A stretch of 64,000 bases of DNA, taken from assembly GCF_018691265.1 (NCBI RefSeq), contig NW_024881322.1, forward strand, positions 10,343,989 to 10,407,988, read 5' to 3'. Origin of the DNA: Tyto alba. Taxonomy: Eukaryota > Chordata > Aves > Strigiformes > Tytonidae. The notes beneath the pieces were generated by a model. The model made no database searches. It was not told where the DNA came from and was given only the letters and a program-made list of their open reading frames with translations. The translations under genes were made by a program, and so were the position numbers. This document shows, piece by piece, positions 12,901 to 26,400 of this stretch; positions within the stretch are counted from its first letter, which is position 1, and each line of letters opens with the position of its first letter.

Positions 12901-15900
12901 TACTGTATACATATGCTAATATAACTGTAGGAAGTTGTTTGCATCTAACCTTAAATTCCTGATGTAGTTTCAGGTCTTTGGCAAGACTGGTCAAGAATAT
13001 CTAAACCAAAAAAATAGGTGATGTTTTATTTTTAAGAAAAAAATAACTTGGTATTCATTTATTTGATTCATTACCAAAACTATCAGTCGGAATATATTGG
13101 TCTTACATGGGATGATGTGTCATCAATTCTGTGAGATACTTGTTCTTTTTGTGTTGTAAGGATGTAACAATAATAAAATGCACACACTTCAGTTTTGCAT
13201 TTTGGAGTGGTTAAATATCTTAGGTGCAGCTGAAATCTGAGGCACACCTTCAGAATGGGTTATGGTGCATCCTTTTTGTATGTTTTTAGTATTTTTCTTA
13301 AAATAGAATATAGTTGCATATCTAAGATCACATTTGTTATATAAAAGCTGAACACACATTTTGAGTTCTGACAATGTATGCTTTCAAATGTGTCATGAAT
13401 TCAACATGGAATATATTTTCAAAGTCACTTTAGTTTAACTCTGAAGAACTGTTCTTTCACATGCTGCTTCCCATGTCTGGCTTGAGCATACTCATACAGG
13501 CACAAAGTCTTACTTGCTCATTTTAGAAGTAAAAAGCCTGGGAATTGCTGTTAAGAAGGAACCCAGAGGGAAGAGTGGCAATGGAGGTAAAAAGCAATGT
13601 CAATACCAAATGTACAAGCTGCTTTCGCTGCCGCTTTCTCAGCTCTTGTAGAACAAGAAGTGAGAGTGGAGTGATTGTGAAAGGACAGCAGTGTTCTGCA
13701 GGATGCTGCTCAGTAGCAGGGCTTCTTCAGCTGCCAGGAAAAATCAGTCCAAGGTTGGAGCACTTTGATTTGACTTTCTGAATCTGTGAGTCTCACTCAT
13801 GGGATGGTGGAAGGTGACGGTACTGTTCCCTCAGATGTCCTGCTGACCCAAAAGACTGACTTACTTTTTTTCTTTCTTCTTTTAGCTTGCAAACTGTGTC
13901 CTGCACCTCCTTCCAGCATTCTGAGAAAAATATTGTTCAGTATGAATGTGGCATGTATGCAACTGCCCTGTTACTTTTGTTGAGTTATTAGAGCATAGGA
14001 AATTGGGGAAACATCTTTCTCAAGGAAAGTTAATGCAAACTGGTGTTGGTTTGTTTTTTTGTATTTTTGGGGTTTTTTTACAGGTAGAAGTTATCTATTT
14101 TTCAAATACAATTCTTAATTCTAAAGTCATACTATTTACTTGTGTAATCATTTTGTAGAAAATAAAACTTAAACCCCATGTGAAAGAAATGATAGGAGTT
14201 AGAGAAAAAAAAATAGTAATTTGCTAGCAAAAGCACAAATATTTGTGTTTCCACTCACTTTCTAACCAAGGCAAGTTAATTGCTCTTCTTGCTTTGCTTT
14301 TGTCTGACATCTAGCCATCTGCTTGGTGTTGTATCTTTCAAAATCTTGGTGAGAAGTTATTTCAGGGCTCATTGGTATGAAACCAGATGTGTGTTACAAA
14401 TATAAGAGTAATTTGTATGCCATACAAGCTGTACTCAAGCATATTTTGTGTATTCATCTTGCATGTTGGATGAAAAATGTTCTTTTGGCCTCAGGGATAG
14501 GTAAGAGCTGCTACTTCAGGCTCAAGCAGAGCTACTCTAGTTCTGAACACTCAGGTAAAGCCAAACTCTTTGTAAGGAGTTTTCTCCTGTATGCTAAGTC
14601 TTGCCCTGCCCCTCTAATGGGAAGTCTTTGTAGTCTTAAATGTATTGCATATTTGTAACTTGTAATTCCTGCTGCGTTGCTTAATTGAAAATTTAGAGTA
14701 TTGCCAAAAAGTTACACACAGTATCTTGTGCTTATGTTTGGGGAATTTTGCGGGCATGCATCGGTTTGAATTTTTCAGTCTTATTTTGACAAGTCTCTTG
14801 TACCTGTTGAATACAACAGTACCTAAGTGCCTTTTTTTTTTTTTTTTTTTCCTTCAGCAAATAACTAGCTAGGGAGTCACTCTAGAGGATAGACTGTAAG
14901 ATAAGGCGTATCTATAACTGTGTAACTAGATGAATCTATGTTGGAGTAGACATTCTGGAGCCGATTCACCATATCCCACAGACAGAGTAGGAAGATGAGC
15001 TTTACTAGTTTGCAGGAATTTTGTGAGAATAAAGCTGAAGATGAGAGGAAGGGAGCCACAGAAGACAAACAGAAGTGTAAAGGAAATACAATCCTGTGAA
15101 AGTCAGGAGCAATGAAGGACACACATTTTGGTTGAGGGAAAACTTTCTTTGGACCAAACAGTTACTAAAATTGGTATCTATGGTACTGGGTTTTTATCAT
15201 TAGGCTTCTTCAGGTGGTCTTTGATACCTTCATGTTGGTTCGTACTAATTAGTCTCACTGTTCAGAGCTCAGGGCCTCTTGGTGCAATGTGCAGTCATGA
15301 GTTTAAATTTGTGCCTGCTCCTCAGACACAACCCACTTAATATTGATCTGAAGCAATTGCTTTTAATTCTGTAAATGGTGGTGCTGTGTTTGGGCCTTTT
15401 GATGATATAATGTGACTTGAATATTAACTAGAATGTCACGGCAATGAAAATTACATATCTTTCCTATTGTAGTCTCCTTTTCAAATGTTAACTGCTGTTC
15501 TTTTAGCTTGATTATTTTGCAGTCCTCTATTATTCAGTAGCTTTTAGTTTTGGATTGGCATGTCCGATACCATGGTGTACTTATTTACATAGTTTAAAAA
15601 ATTCCTTATTTTAGATCTAGATATCATAAACCCAGAGTATTTTTCTGGACTTTGTGATTTAACTGGAATAAGAACATCTGTAGAGAAAGGATGCAGAGTA
15701 GTCTTAAACTTCCCAAATATGCTGTGAAGTAATTAATAGGAAAACAGACAAGTTGGATCCATTTTAACAAGTACAGCATCAAGTATTTTTGCTTCATCTG
15801 ATTCAAGATTCAGATGTTGTGTGTCTGATCTAATGTGTCAAGGAGTAAGCAGGGCTATAAACTAAATGATGCATCACTCAGGCAACTTCTCATGACTATA

Positions 15901-16299
15901 AAAGCTACTGTTATTTGTAGAGCAGGTGTCTTCAGGTGGTCCTAGAAACCTCTGAGTATTGTTGGAGATCAGGTATGCCAGTAGGATCTCACAAAGACTC
16001 TTAGCTAGTTTTCTGAAACTGAAAGTTCAGGAGAGGCTGAAATTGCCTTAAAATAATTGATAATTGCAGGCTAATTTTTGCTATGTCAAGTTTTTGTTTT
16101 ATTGTTTTTTTGTGTCTTCCTTTCATGCCTGAATTTTGGCTAACTATTATGTGCAGCTGAGCTTGAATGATAAAGTAGTGACTGATGGAGCCAAGCTCAT
16201 CTCAGCAGCAGCAGGTAACATTAGAAGGGGCAGTTTGGGAGACTTCGGTTGAACAGTAGGGAAACTCTGTAAGGAGTTAGTGTAGTATTAACACATGTT

Positions 16300-16443
16300 A
16301 CGCAGAGGAACTCTTAGAGGTTTTCAAGACTCAGCTGTTGAGAGCCTCAGCAGGTCAAGTCCAGTGCTGGTCCTGCTTTTGAGAGGAGCTTGGACTAGAT
16401 GACCTCCAAAGGTCCCTTCCAACCAACATTTCTGTGATTCTCT
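16300..16443 (+). mobile_element. CR1 LINE 3'-end fragment
   Basis: The sequence carries the hallmark CR1 3' region: a GGACTAGATGACCTCCAAAG core, then GGTCCCTTCCAACC, then a degenerate ATTCT-type tail (TGTGATTCTCTGG). It is a 5'-truncated insertion, as expected for CR1. CR1 dominates in birds and other archosaurs, which supports the host assignment. The left end is approximate. Confidence 0.85.
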
Positions 16444-19284
16444 GGCTACACAAATTACCAAGTTTTCATTCTCTCCTTTTTCTCTGACTGTGTGCCTGCT
16501 TTGTGTTGGCCAGATTTTATATGAATTTGTCTTTATTCTGCTTATGCTGTTCGTGTCAATGTGCAGGAGGTAGTAGACTGTTGTTGACCAGTCTCTAGAC
16601 TAAGATTTTGTGGTAGTGAAATTCAAGGGATTTATAATATTGGTTCTTGTTTAGCTAAAACCTAAATTTGCAAAATGGAAGTGCATGTGGAGATATTTCC
16701 ATTTTCCAAATTCTGTGCTTTCAAGATCAGGCTATAATATCAACTAACTGAATCAACTTTGAAATTAAGTTGGTGTATTTCCCAAAATACATGCTCTGTT
16801 TATTTTTTTAATACTTCCTTGTGTTTAGTAAGGAATGCTTGTTTCAAACAGAGCATTATTTCAGACTGAGAAGTATTTTTAAAGGCATTGAAACCTTAAA
16901 ATGTTCCTGAGGCAAGGATATGTTACAGCTAGAGACAGAATGCGTGCACCTTGGAAAGGATGTAAGCACCCTTCAGGAAAGGGGGCAATGACTATCAGGA
17001 GGTCACTAGTAATGCATTCACTACAAGTGGATTTCATGAAAATTAGTTCTTTTGGTTATATATAAACAGAAGAGGGAGAGAGTATGTCAGCAGAATGTTT
17101 TGGGTTCATTTATAGTAGAGCATGGTATAAAAAAATGTGCCTAGGTAAGCTATGAAGGCAGTCTCTAGCTTTGGGGAATTTTTTTTTCTTTTTTCCCCCC
17201 ATAATTTGCAGTTAGCATTACCTCATTTTCGGAGAAGTTGAGTTTATGCTGGGACTGTCAGAAAACACATTGAGAGAATTCTGCTAATACTCCTGCAGGT
17301 TAATATATGTTTATACCAGATATTCTCAGTTTATTAGACTTTGTATATGTGCTGTACCAAAGCAATCTTTGCATTAATTGTACATTCTGTCCAGGGTGTT
17401 GGCTAGAGCATTTTGCGTTTATACTTAAAGATTGAAATTGGAGTTCGTTATGGTGGAGTTTGTTGTGAAAGCAAAAGGGTATGACACTTAGTTTCCAGAC
17501 CCTGAGGTCTTTCATTACTTCCAGAGGATGTGTTGAGTGAACTTGGTCCAGCATAGTTTACTATGCCAGCTGGGTAAATCCTGGAGTGTCTGTGTGGTGG
17601 GTGCTGCCCATGCTGGGTCTGCAGTGGGACACTGCCCAGGGTCGTCCTCGCTTGAAAAGCTGCCAGCTCAGAGCTTGCTAACTTGAAGATCATTTTCCTG
17701 TGGGTATTATCTTGCCTGTTATGCTTATACATTGGTATGTTAAAATTATCTGAAATTGTCTTTAGGTTTATCTTAAATATTTGAACATTAGAATTATAAT
17801 ACTAGTTACCTCTCTAGTCTTGTAAGGAATTTTGTTTTTACTATGCTACAAGTGTGTTCCTACAGATGGAACAGGTAGTGTAAACAGTAATGCAAGTCCT
17901 TTTACCAGAAAATAACTCATTTGGTAAGAAGTGGGAGAGGTGAAGAACTGGCATGTTTTATTTATCTCTATACGGGGAAACTTTTTTGGCAAGGAAGTGC
18001 TTTGGTTTTTGTTATGAATATTACTGCTGTTTCAGTGTCAGCTTTCTCATCAGGAAAGACTGAAAGACTTTAATATGGAAAACCCTGTAGTTTTCACAAT
18101 GGTTTAGCATCTTGGCCGTGGTATTGGCTGTGTCATCCTATTTTACCCATTGAAAAAAAAAAAGATTCAGATTATTTTTTTAACCTTAACAGAAACATTA
18201 TTTATGGTGGGAATTCTTGGGCAGTATTTAGTGTTGTCAGAGACATATGTAAAAAGTATTCTAGGTTTTCAATAGGTTTGAACAGCAGTCATGGCACAGT
18301 ATTATTTTGTTTGCGGTTACTTTCTGCAAATATGTTTTCTTTGATGTTTTAAACTAAAAGTGTTGCTTTTTCCTAAAATTGCCTCCATGCAATGCTTTCA
18401 CTTTTGATTTTGCTGACCTGTTTCTAGCCCTTTGAATAAGCTTTTTTTTTTTTTTTTTTTTTTAATCACTTGCTATTGATTCTCAGTTAAATTCTGCTCC
18501 GTGTTTTTTCCTTGGAAACAAAAAAAGTAACATAAGTTGTGCTGGTGCTCATGTGTGGTACATTAACATAGTAAACAAAGGTAATTTAAACCAAGGACAA
18601 TACAATAGAAGAATATGGATAGTATAATGATCAAAAAGTAACATTCTGATCCTGCTTCTGTAAAATACATGTAAAACTGACATGTGCAATGGGTGCCATC
18701 TGCTTCTGTCAGCATAAGTGAAAATTATAGTGTTAATTGTGAATGTAACATGGAAATCATGGGCTAGCTCTCACTGTGTATTACTAAAGTCTTCATTAGA
18801 CTTTGAGGGCAGGAAAGGAGTGCAGTATTAACTTTGCTGATGTTAATAAACTACTTCTCACTTAGTATACTAGTTAATACTATTAATAAGAGTAAAATCT
18901 TTAGTTCTTTAGGTTAAGTTTTGGAATTTAATTCTCTGTTTGGAAGCCTGAGTTATGGTTGTAACAATTAAGTGATTAGAAAACAAAACAAAACCACCCA
19001 TATATTTAAAATCAAATAGATGCAAACTTTGCATAAACCCCTTTGTTTATGGCTTTTAATAGATCTGTATAGAAAACTAACTTAGCTAAATATTTTAGTG
19101 GTAGGAGTTGAGCGAAAGTGAACTTATGCGCTTATGAAGAAAAAAAGATAAAATCTTGTGAATTAAGGAGTAAGAAGAAAATACATTACAAATATACTAT
19201 TGTGGATTCTTACTACAGACTTTTAATTTCCCTCTTAAATGTTTTCACATTTCAGTAAGCTTACAGATTCAGTCATTTCACATG

Positions 19285-20455
19285 CCTAGTGGTTGAAGGC
19301 AAGGTGGTGGATGTAGTTTTTCTGAATTTTAGTAAGGCTTTTGATACTGTCCCTCGGCAGCATCCTTCTGGACAAGCTGTCCAACTGTGAGGTGAGCAGG
19401 TACACGGTGCGCTGGGTGAAGAACTGCCCGAAGGACAGAGCTCAGAGGGTTGTAGGGAACGGGGCTACGTCTGGCTGGTGGCCTGTCAGCGGTGGTGTTC
19501 CTCCGGGCTCAATTGTAGGGCCAGTTCTGTTCAGTGTATTTATCAATGATTTGGCTGCAGGAGTTAAATGCACCGTTAGCGAGTTTGCTGGTGATACTAA
19601 ACTGGGAGGTGCTGTTGACTCTCTCGAGAGGCCTTTCAGAGGGAGCTGGATAGGTGGGAGAACTGGGCAATCATCAAGGGCATGAAAGTGAATAAGAATA
19701 AACGCTGGGCTCTGCACTTGGGACGCAGTAACACCAGACACAAGTATAGCTTGGGAGAGGTGTGGCTGGGGGCAGCCCTGCAGGAAGGGTTCAGGGGGTG
19801 CTGGCTGACAGGAGGCTCAGCAGGAGTCAGCAGTGTGTGCCCTGGCAAACCCCATCCTGGGGTGCATCCATCATGGCACGACCAGCCGGGCAGGAGGGGG
19901 GATTATCCTGCTGGATTTAGTGCTGGTGTGGCCTCACCTTGAGTACTGTGTGCGGTTCTGGTCTCTGTGACTTAAAGAGGATGTGAAGGTACCAGAGGAG
20001 GGCACTAAAGCTGGTGAAGGGGCTGGCAGGCACATCCTCTGAGGAGCGGCGGAGGGCTCGGGGTTTGTCTAGTTTGGAGAGAAGGAGGCTGAGGGGCGAC
20101 CTCGCTGCTCCCCACAGCTCCCTGAGGAGGGGAGGGGGAGAGGTTGGTGCTGAGCTCTTCTCCCTGGGACCCAGTGCCAGGACACTGGGAACGGCTCAGA
20201 GCTGCGTCCATTAGGGGAGCTTTGGCATTGCCATGAGGAAACATTTCTTTACAGAGAGAGTGGCCAGACCCTGGAGCAGACTTCCTGGAAAGAGGGTCGA
20301 TGCCCCATGTCTGTCAGTGTTTGAGACATTTATTTGGACAATGCCCTTAATATCGTGCTTTAACATTCGGTCAGCCCTGAAGTGGTCAAGCAGTTGGGAC
20401 TACAGGATGGTTGTAGGTCCCGTTCTGATGGGCGGTTGTATTCTATTCTCCTGCA
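19285..20455 (+). mobile_element. CR1 LINE, 5'-truncated, decayed reverse transcriptase
   Basis: This is a roughly 1.2-kb CR1 fragment. Its 5' part encodes the C-terminal half of the reverse transcriptase: a GxVLFSVFINDL-type segment around 19520-19555, then FAGDTKLGG at about 19584-19610. The family motif at this place is FADDTKL, so the first of the paired catalytic aspartates is Gly here and the copy is dead. The frame is open only from 19341 to 19685. After it come the typical CR1 3' region (GAGGAAACATTTCTTTACAG near 20235) and a tail with TTCTATTCT at about 20440-20450. It lies in STARD3NL intron 1, on the gene's strand. Confidence 0.9.
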
Positions 20456-20549
20456 CTCATGATGAGCTGAATAACAATGAGGCTGCTATTTGCCTGCAAT
20501 GCCAGGAGTTTTTCAGCTCCAAAGCCAGTTTCAAGGACACATAACAGAA

Positions 20550-21060
20550 GGATACAATTGGAAACAGGATTTTACTTTATTTGTCTGACTCTGTTTCAGA
20601 GCCGATGCTCACAAGCATTAACACAATGCACAAGTGTAGCCAGGAGCAGGCTGATGCAATCCTCAGTTTAGTTTGAAAAAACATCACTTGAAGCCTGGCA
20701 AAGGGAAGTCAGAGAGCTCCAGAAAGTCGCAAATCCCCTCCGTCCTGTGGAGAGCCGTGTGCTGTTGAGACTGCATGGGGATAGCGGTTCCTGGCTCACT
20801 CCCATGTCTCTTGTGACAAGGAGTTAATGGCACGGTTGGTGTCCAGCACGGCTGCCATGAACTCCACCGCTGCAGGCAAGTTTGCCCATAGAGCTTTTCC
20901 TTGCAATATCAGGACTTACGGGCTGTGTGTCTTCCTGGTGGATGTCCTTCACCCAGGCGCAGCAAGGAGTGAGCACGTCAGTCTGTAAACTTCATTCCTT
21001 CATAGGACGTGCTTTATTTTGGCCACACATCCTTCCTGAAGCCTGCCATATAGAATAACC
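20550..21060 (-). other. Minus-strand transcript-end-like or LTR-like segment, unidentified
   Basis: Read on the minus strand, this stretch has AATAAA hexamers at 21013-21018 and 20576-20581. The first is followed at once by an 8-bp-stem hairpin (20972-21013). A short minus frame (about 20788-20890) has no recognisable homology. The pattern would fit an old retroviral LTR or a 3' UTR-like retrocopy, but I could not find a paired copy or identify a family. Confidence 0.25.
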
Positions 21061-21599
21061 CAAATAATGGGAGTGCCTGGAGCCGAAAGAAAGGGTGCCA
21101 GCTGAACCCAGGCTCCTTCAAATCAGAGGCAGACACTGGGTCAACCCACAGATGAAGCAACAGTCCTGAAACTATGTAACTGACATTGGAAAAACAAAAA
21201 TTAACATAAAAATATTAACCTTTGCCAGGAGCAGGAAAGCAGATAGCTGAGTGATGCACAAGGAAGGCTCTTTCTAGAACAAACTCTAAAGATTTAAGAA
21301 AGTGACTTCCTCTCTTTTTTTGGTAATGAATTTTTTTTCACCTGAATTTGTATTTTGCCATTGTAAAAAAAAAAAAAAAACAAAAAAACAACACCCCCCC
21401 AAACGTTCTCACAGCTACTTTATGATTAGATTTCCTCTCTTGTTACTAAATAATTTTCTTTTAGCCTCTGAGAAGAAAGGATTATAACCAATGTCCTGTA
21501 TCACTTAGGATGCAGAAACTCAACTAATATGGCAGCCTGAATAGAGGCCAAGCGGTCGCTGTTTCCTGAGAAGCAAGCCTGAGGATCAGTACCAAGCAC

Positions 21600-23460
21600 A
21601 CACAAAAGAAGAGGTGCCACGGTACTTTCCCAGGTGTGACCCGTACGGGTGCCCAGCACACCCTCTGCCTCCCCAGCCCGGCTCCCCCGCTGTGCTGCTT
21701 GGCCAGCGATGCGTGAGCAGCGCTCCCGTGCCTGCCCGGCGCTGGGGCTGGGGCAGGGAGAGCTGGAAAGTGGCAGCTCCGGGCGGTGCCGCGAGCCTGG
21801 AGCCCTCCCGAGCACGGGCTGCTGTGCCCAGGCCAGAGCCCCCGGGGACATGGAGCCAAGGGAAGAGCAGAGCTCACTGCCGCTGCGAGCTGGCCGTGGG
21901 CGAGAGAGCCCGAGAGAGCCCGGGCACGAGTGGGGCCGTGGGGGTGCGAGAGCCGCAGGCGAGAGCCGAGCCGAAAGGGCCCGCGGGAGCCTGACCCGGG
22001 GCCGTGCTCAGTGCCACGGAGGACAAGCAGCAACTCCCGGGGCCACCCTGGGGCTCCCCAGGAGTCTAGAAAGCTTCCTCCCCCCTGGATGTGGGGCACG
22101 AGGGCCACCTTTGTGGAGCAGGAGCAGCAGGCAGCAACCTAGCCAAAATGGAGCAGAGGAGCCCTGGCAAGTGGTGATGCTCAGTGCTGCAGAGGAAGGC
22201 AAAAAACCCCCAGGGATCAGTGCCAATCTGCCTTGGGGGAAAATTCCTTCCTGACCCCAGTGCTGGCGATCGGCTGCTCCCTGAGCATGTGAGCAAGACC
22301 TGTCTCCTTGTCCCACAGGCTGGTCACACCTCCCAGGAGATGCCCCAGCCCCGTTCTCCCTCAGCCTGGAGCCTTCTCAGGGGCTTCTGAGAGTGGCCAG
22401 ATGCCCCTGGCCCGATTGACCCTGGGGGCAAGAATCCTTCCTGCACCTGGCAGGGCACCAGTGGGTGCTCCAAAGCACTGGGACCCCTTGCAACATCTGT
22501 ACATCCCATTTCTTACAGCTGTTGCCCCTGGCTCTGCAGAGGATGAGGATGGTGAGCTCTGCGGTGCGCCTCCAGAAGGCATTCCCTTGGTCTTGCCACT
22601 GCTATCCAGCTGAAAAGACCTGACAGCCTTGGACACATCCAGGAATTGATGGTTCTTCTGATTTCCTGAGGGACTTGTGTCTGTTCCCCAAAGGCTTGAA
22701 GCAGGATTTCCGTCCATCAGTTGAGCTTTGAACCTGGCCCTGATAAGAGTTGGCCTTGCAGCAGAGACCCTCCAGCAGCCTCGTCCAGGCTCTGGTTTTT
22801 CACCCTCTGTTTCCTCCAAGTAACTCCATTGGCCCCTCAAGGATTTCCTCTGGGATGTCTTTGGGCTGCCCCGGGCCAGCTCTGGCAGGGACACGGGAGG
22901 ACGCTCCCTTTTCTCCTGCCCTGGGGCATTGTGGCTGCTGCGTTGCCGGGGGTGGCCCTGGGACACGGGGGTGACGGGGCCCCCACGCGCAGCCCCGCCG
23001 GCCGCCCCTCTGCCCAGCCCCCTTGGGAGCGAGGCCTTGGGGTGCCGGCCCCGAGGCAGCCCCTGTGCCCAGGAGGCCCCGGGGCCTGTCCCTGCCCTTG
23101 GTGGCCATGCTCTGGGCCCAGCTGCGGGGCGTCCCCGACGTGTCCTCTGCCGCTCGGCTCCAAGGACAAACCTCGTGCTGTTGCTGTTCTTTCAGGCCAT
23201 GGCAGAAGCCAACCCCGCAGCCCAGAGACCGCCCCGTGAGCCGTCCCCTCTCTGCACTGAGCTGACGTCCATGAGGCCCCGCAGCGAGGAGGACCAGGGA
23301 CACAGACCCTTCTCTGGGTGTATTACGGGGGCTCGTTTCAGCAGCTGCAGCCAGGAGGAAATCCAGAGTGTAACCAGAGCCATAGGCTGGGATGGACGAT
23401 GCCCACAGACTGCCATGGAAATAGCACAGGCTTTGGAAAATGAGTGGAGGTGAAACGGGT
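21600..23460. other. GC-rich block in intron 1, unidentified
   Basis: This is a sharply GC-rich and CpG-bearing island about 1.9 kb long within AT-rich intron sequence. It has long but conflicting open frames on both strands, as expected from GC-rich, stop-poor sequence. Two related modules are visible: GGGGGAAAATTCCTTCCTGA at about 22237 and GGGGGCAAGAATCCTTCCTG at about 22424, each followed by a Gly/Cys-codon-rich stretch. I do not recognise a gene. A diverged repeat or an unannotated non-coding transcript are both possible. Confidence 0.3.
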
Positions 23461-26400
23461 GTGGTGGAAAGGTTGGTCATTGTCAGACCTAGAACATTTG
23501 AATGCCCAAAGCACAGCCAGGCAAAAGATGACTTGCTCAAATGGCAAAATTAGCCCACTGCTGCTGTCGTTGTCACATCCCCTTTTCCCACTGAAACCAC
23601 GCTGAGCAGTTGGCCGTGTTACATGGGACACAGAACACGCTTCAGCCACTGGGTAAAACTTCCACAGCTCCTTTGCGTCTTTCACCTTTCTGAGAGTTAT
23701 TTCTTTACCTCACTTTGTGGGAGGATGTTTAGATCTTGTATAAAACACTGCCAAATCTCCTCTTCCTTTAGGATTTAGTATTTTGAGGACTGAAAGAGTA
23801 AGGGCGGTATTGCTCTTGTCATTTTGTATGTTTGTGCCAGAACTGGTATGTACATTCAGATAAAAAAGGGCATTTATACCATTTATTTGGTTGTGATGAC
23901 AGAGGTAGAAGAAAAGGTTTTGGTTGCCTCTGCATGAACTTTGCAGAGACACAGAGACTGGGCATGATTTCTTCACTATTCCAAGGGAGATTTGCTCCTA
24001 CACTGTTGACAGTGAGGTCTCTTCTTGGAAAGAAGTCCCGAACTGTTTCTCGTTCTTTACCACGTTTTTCCTTGCACTTCAGTAGCCCTTTTTCTCCTTT
24101 GGCCTTCCTCCTTCATATCTTTCTTGAAAGCGGCGGCAGCCCTCTCACCCTTTATCTTGCTCCTTCCAGTTGTCTTCTTTTTTTGTATGTCCTCCATGCT
24201 CCTAATCAACTGCTTAGTCTTTGTCTGCCTTCCTCCCAGATGCAGTTTATCTTTCTTCAACTCAAGTAATGCGAAATGTCCATAGTGGTCCAGGTGGGTG
24301 CTCAGCAGCACTCTGCACAGCACCTGGCTTTCCCGTGGAAACACCTTGTCTGACACAGGAGTGCATTTGCATGCACCACATCCATGGCTCATAGGCAAGC
24401 TGTGACCTACACCTGACATTGTGTTACCTATTTCTACCCTGCAGTTCTTCACACACAGCTTACGGATGTAGGGAATATCTCTTCTGTCAGAGCTCCAGGT
24501 GGTAGGGAGTATGGGGGCCGTAGAACTATACGATGGGATAGAGCTTTTCCTGGTTCGTGGATGCTGTGAAATCCAGAGTAAGATGTGCCCCATGAATGTA
24601 TCTTTTGGAGAAGTCAGAAAGTCCACATATCTTGAATGATGGTTTTCTGCAATCTAAATTCAGAGGACCTAACTATGAGCCTCACTGTTTCATGCATTTG
24701 TTTACAGAAAACCATGAAGGGTGGAGCTTGAGAAATACATTAAAGGGGCTTTCACCCATCAGGATCCTTCTGGAGTCCAGCTCTATGCAGTGACAGCTCG
24801 CAGATCCAGCTGTCCACCAGCCGGCTGGGGAACGGACGGGCTGTGTGGGTCAGCTCTGAAGCTGTTGGTGTCAGAAGCTGGTGGTGTCAGTCCAGCCACT
24901 TTCAAAATGCACGTCTGCCTCCTAGGGAAGAATAGAACCACAGCTGGCAGTAACTGAGCTTCCATTTTGGAACTTTCATTGGAAAAAGTGCCAAATCAGC
25001 CCAGACACTGGAAATGCTACAAGAGATGAAACACTGGTGGGTCAATGTGATGCAGTGAGTGTCACTGCTGTGTGTGGGGATATACTTTACTCTCTGGGAG
25101 TGTGAAAGAAAGATTGCTGATGACTTTTAAAATGAATTCTGCAGGCATTTAGTGAAGAGGAAGGTTGTTGCTGGTAATGCAGAGATGGGTAAGGAGGTGG
25201 CTGGCCTAATGGCCATCCGACACTCTGTAAGAGTCCCTGCGCACCTGTAAGATGGCTGCCAAGAAGGACTGAAGATTTTGCTTTTTATATATCCCCTGAA
25301 ACCACCTGAGAATGCTGTTGTGATGAAGTTATTGCTTATATTATTGAGATACAAAGGAATTATGAAAGGAACTATGGAAATCAATCTTCTAGCACACGCT
25401 TTGTGAGTAACCAGTTTGCAAAACTGATGCAATGAGTGCCCAAAGCTGCCCGGCTATGTCTCTTCAGTTAGAGTCTCAACATTTTGATGCCAGCTCAGGG
25501 TGATGAGGCAGGCCCTCGCGTGTGTCCAAATGTCGATCTAATGGATCAGCAGGCAGAGCAAGGCTAGAGACAATTCCCTTGCCAGGAGTGCCCCCTGTCC
25601 AGAGGGCTTTGAGGCAAAAGACAGTCTGTCAGTAGCAAGGATTTCAGACCGTATGGAATTTATAAGCTAAACCCCATGCTCTGAGTTACACCTGAAAACG
25701 AAGTGGTAGCCAGTGCATTTTAAGACCACGGTTTCCTCTTTGCAAAGGGCCCCACGAGGCAAATGATTGCTGAACTATAGCACATCCTGAATTAATTAGC
25801 TCTAGCTGTACTAATTGCATTCCCATGTAGTGCTGCATCTAGCAGCAATCCAGGCTGGAAGTACCAAATTCCTAGATAATTGCACAGACTGCCACACCAA
25901 AAAAAAGAAAAAGAAAAAAAAGTCTTTTAGCCAATGTAGATGGAAATTTTTTTTTTTGGAAGTGCAGGTGCCACTTGGGTCTTTTATTTCTTTAGCAATT
26001 TCTTGGCTTTTCTTTTCTTTTTTAAGTATAGCCATTGACAGCCTGATCTGGGGTTTCTGTCTCTCCCCAGATGTTTTCCCTTGAAGGCCTGTTGCACAGC
26101 AGGACACTTCTCTGCGAGGGTTTTCAGTACAAAGCAAATGCTGTTTACAGCACTGGAGCGCAGGGCTTCTGCTCACACCCTCGGGTTCAGGTGGCCCAAA
26201 GTTCATTGCAGCGCTTGAGACACCTGACCAAACACATGCCACACATGTCTTCCTCCTCGGAAGCCCTTTGACAGCCGTGTTGCAGGCAGCTGCTGTAGAA
26301 ATAAAGGAGGGAGCTTTAAGGATGTGTTGTGCTTGGCTGCCCTTGCCTGGTGCTTTTGGCTGGCTGGGACACAACTCGCCGTGGAGGCAATATCCAACAT

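Noticed and set aside
20788..20890. Short minus-strand frame reading like an envelope-type helix
   Set aside because: It is only about 34 codons, preceded by a stop and followed by a stop, with no neighbouring retroviral motifs. A resemblance by eye is not enough.
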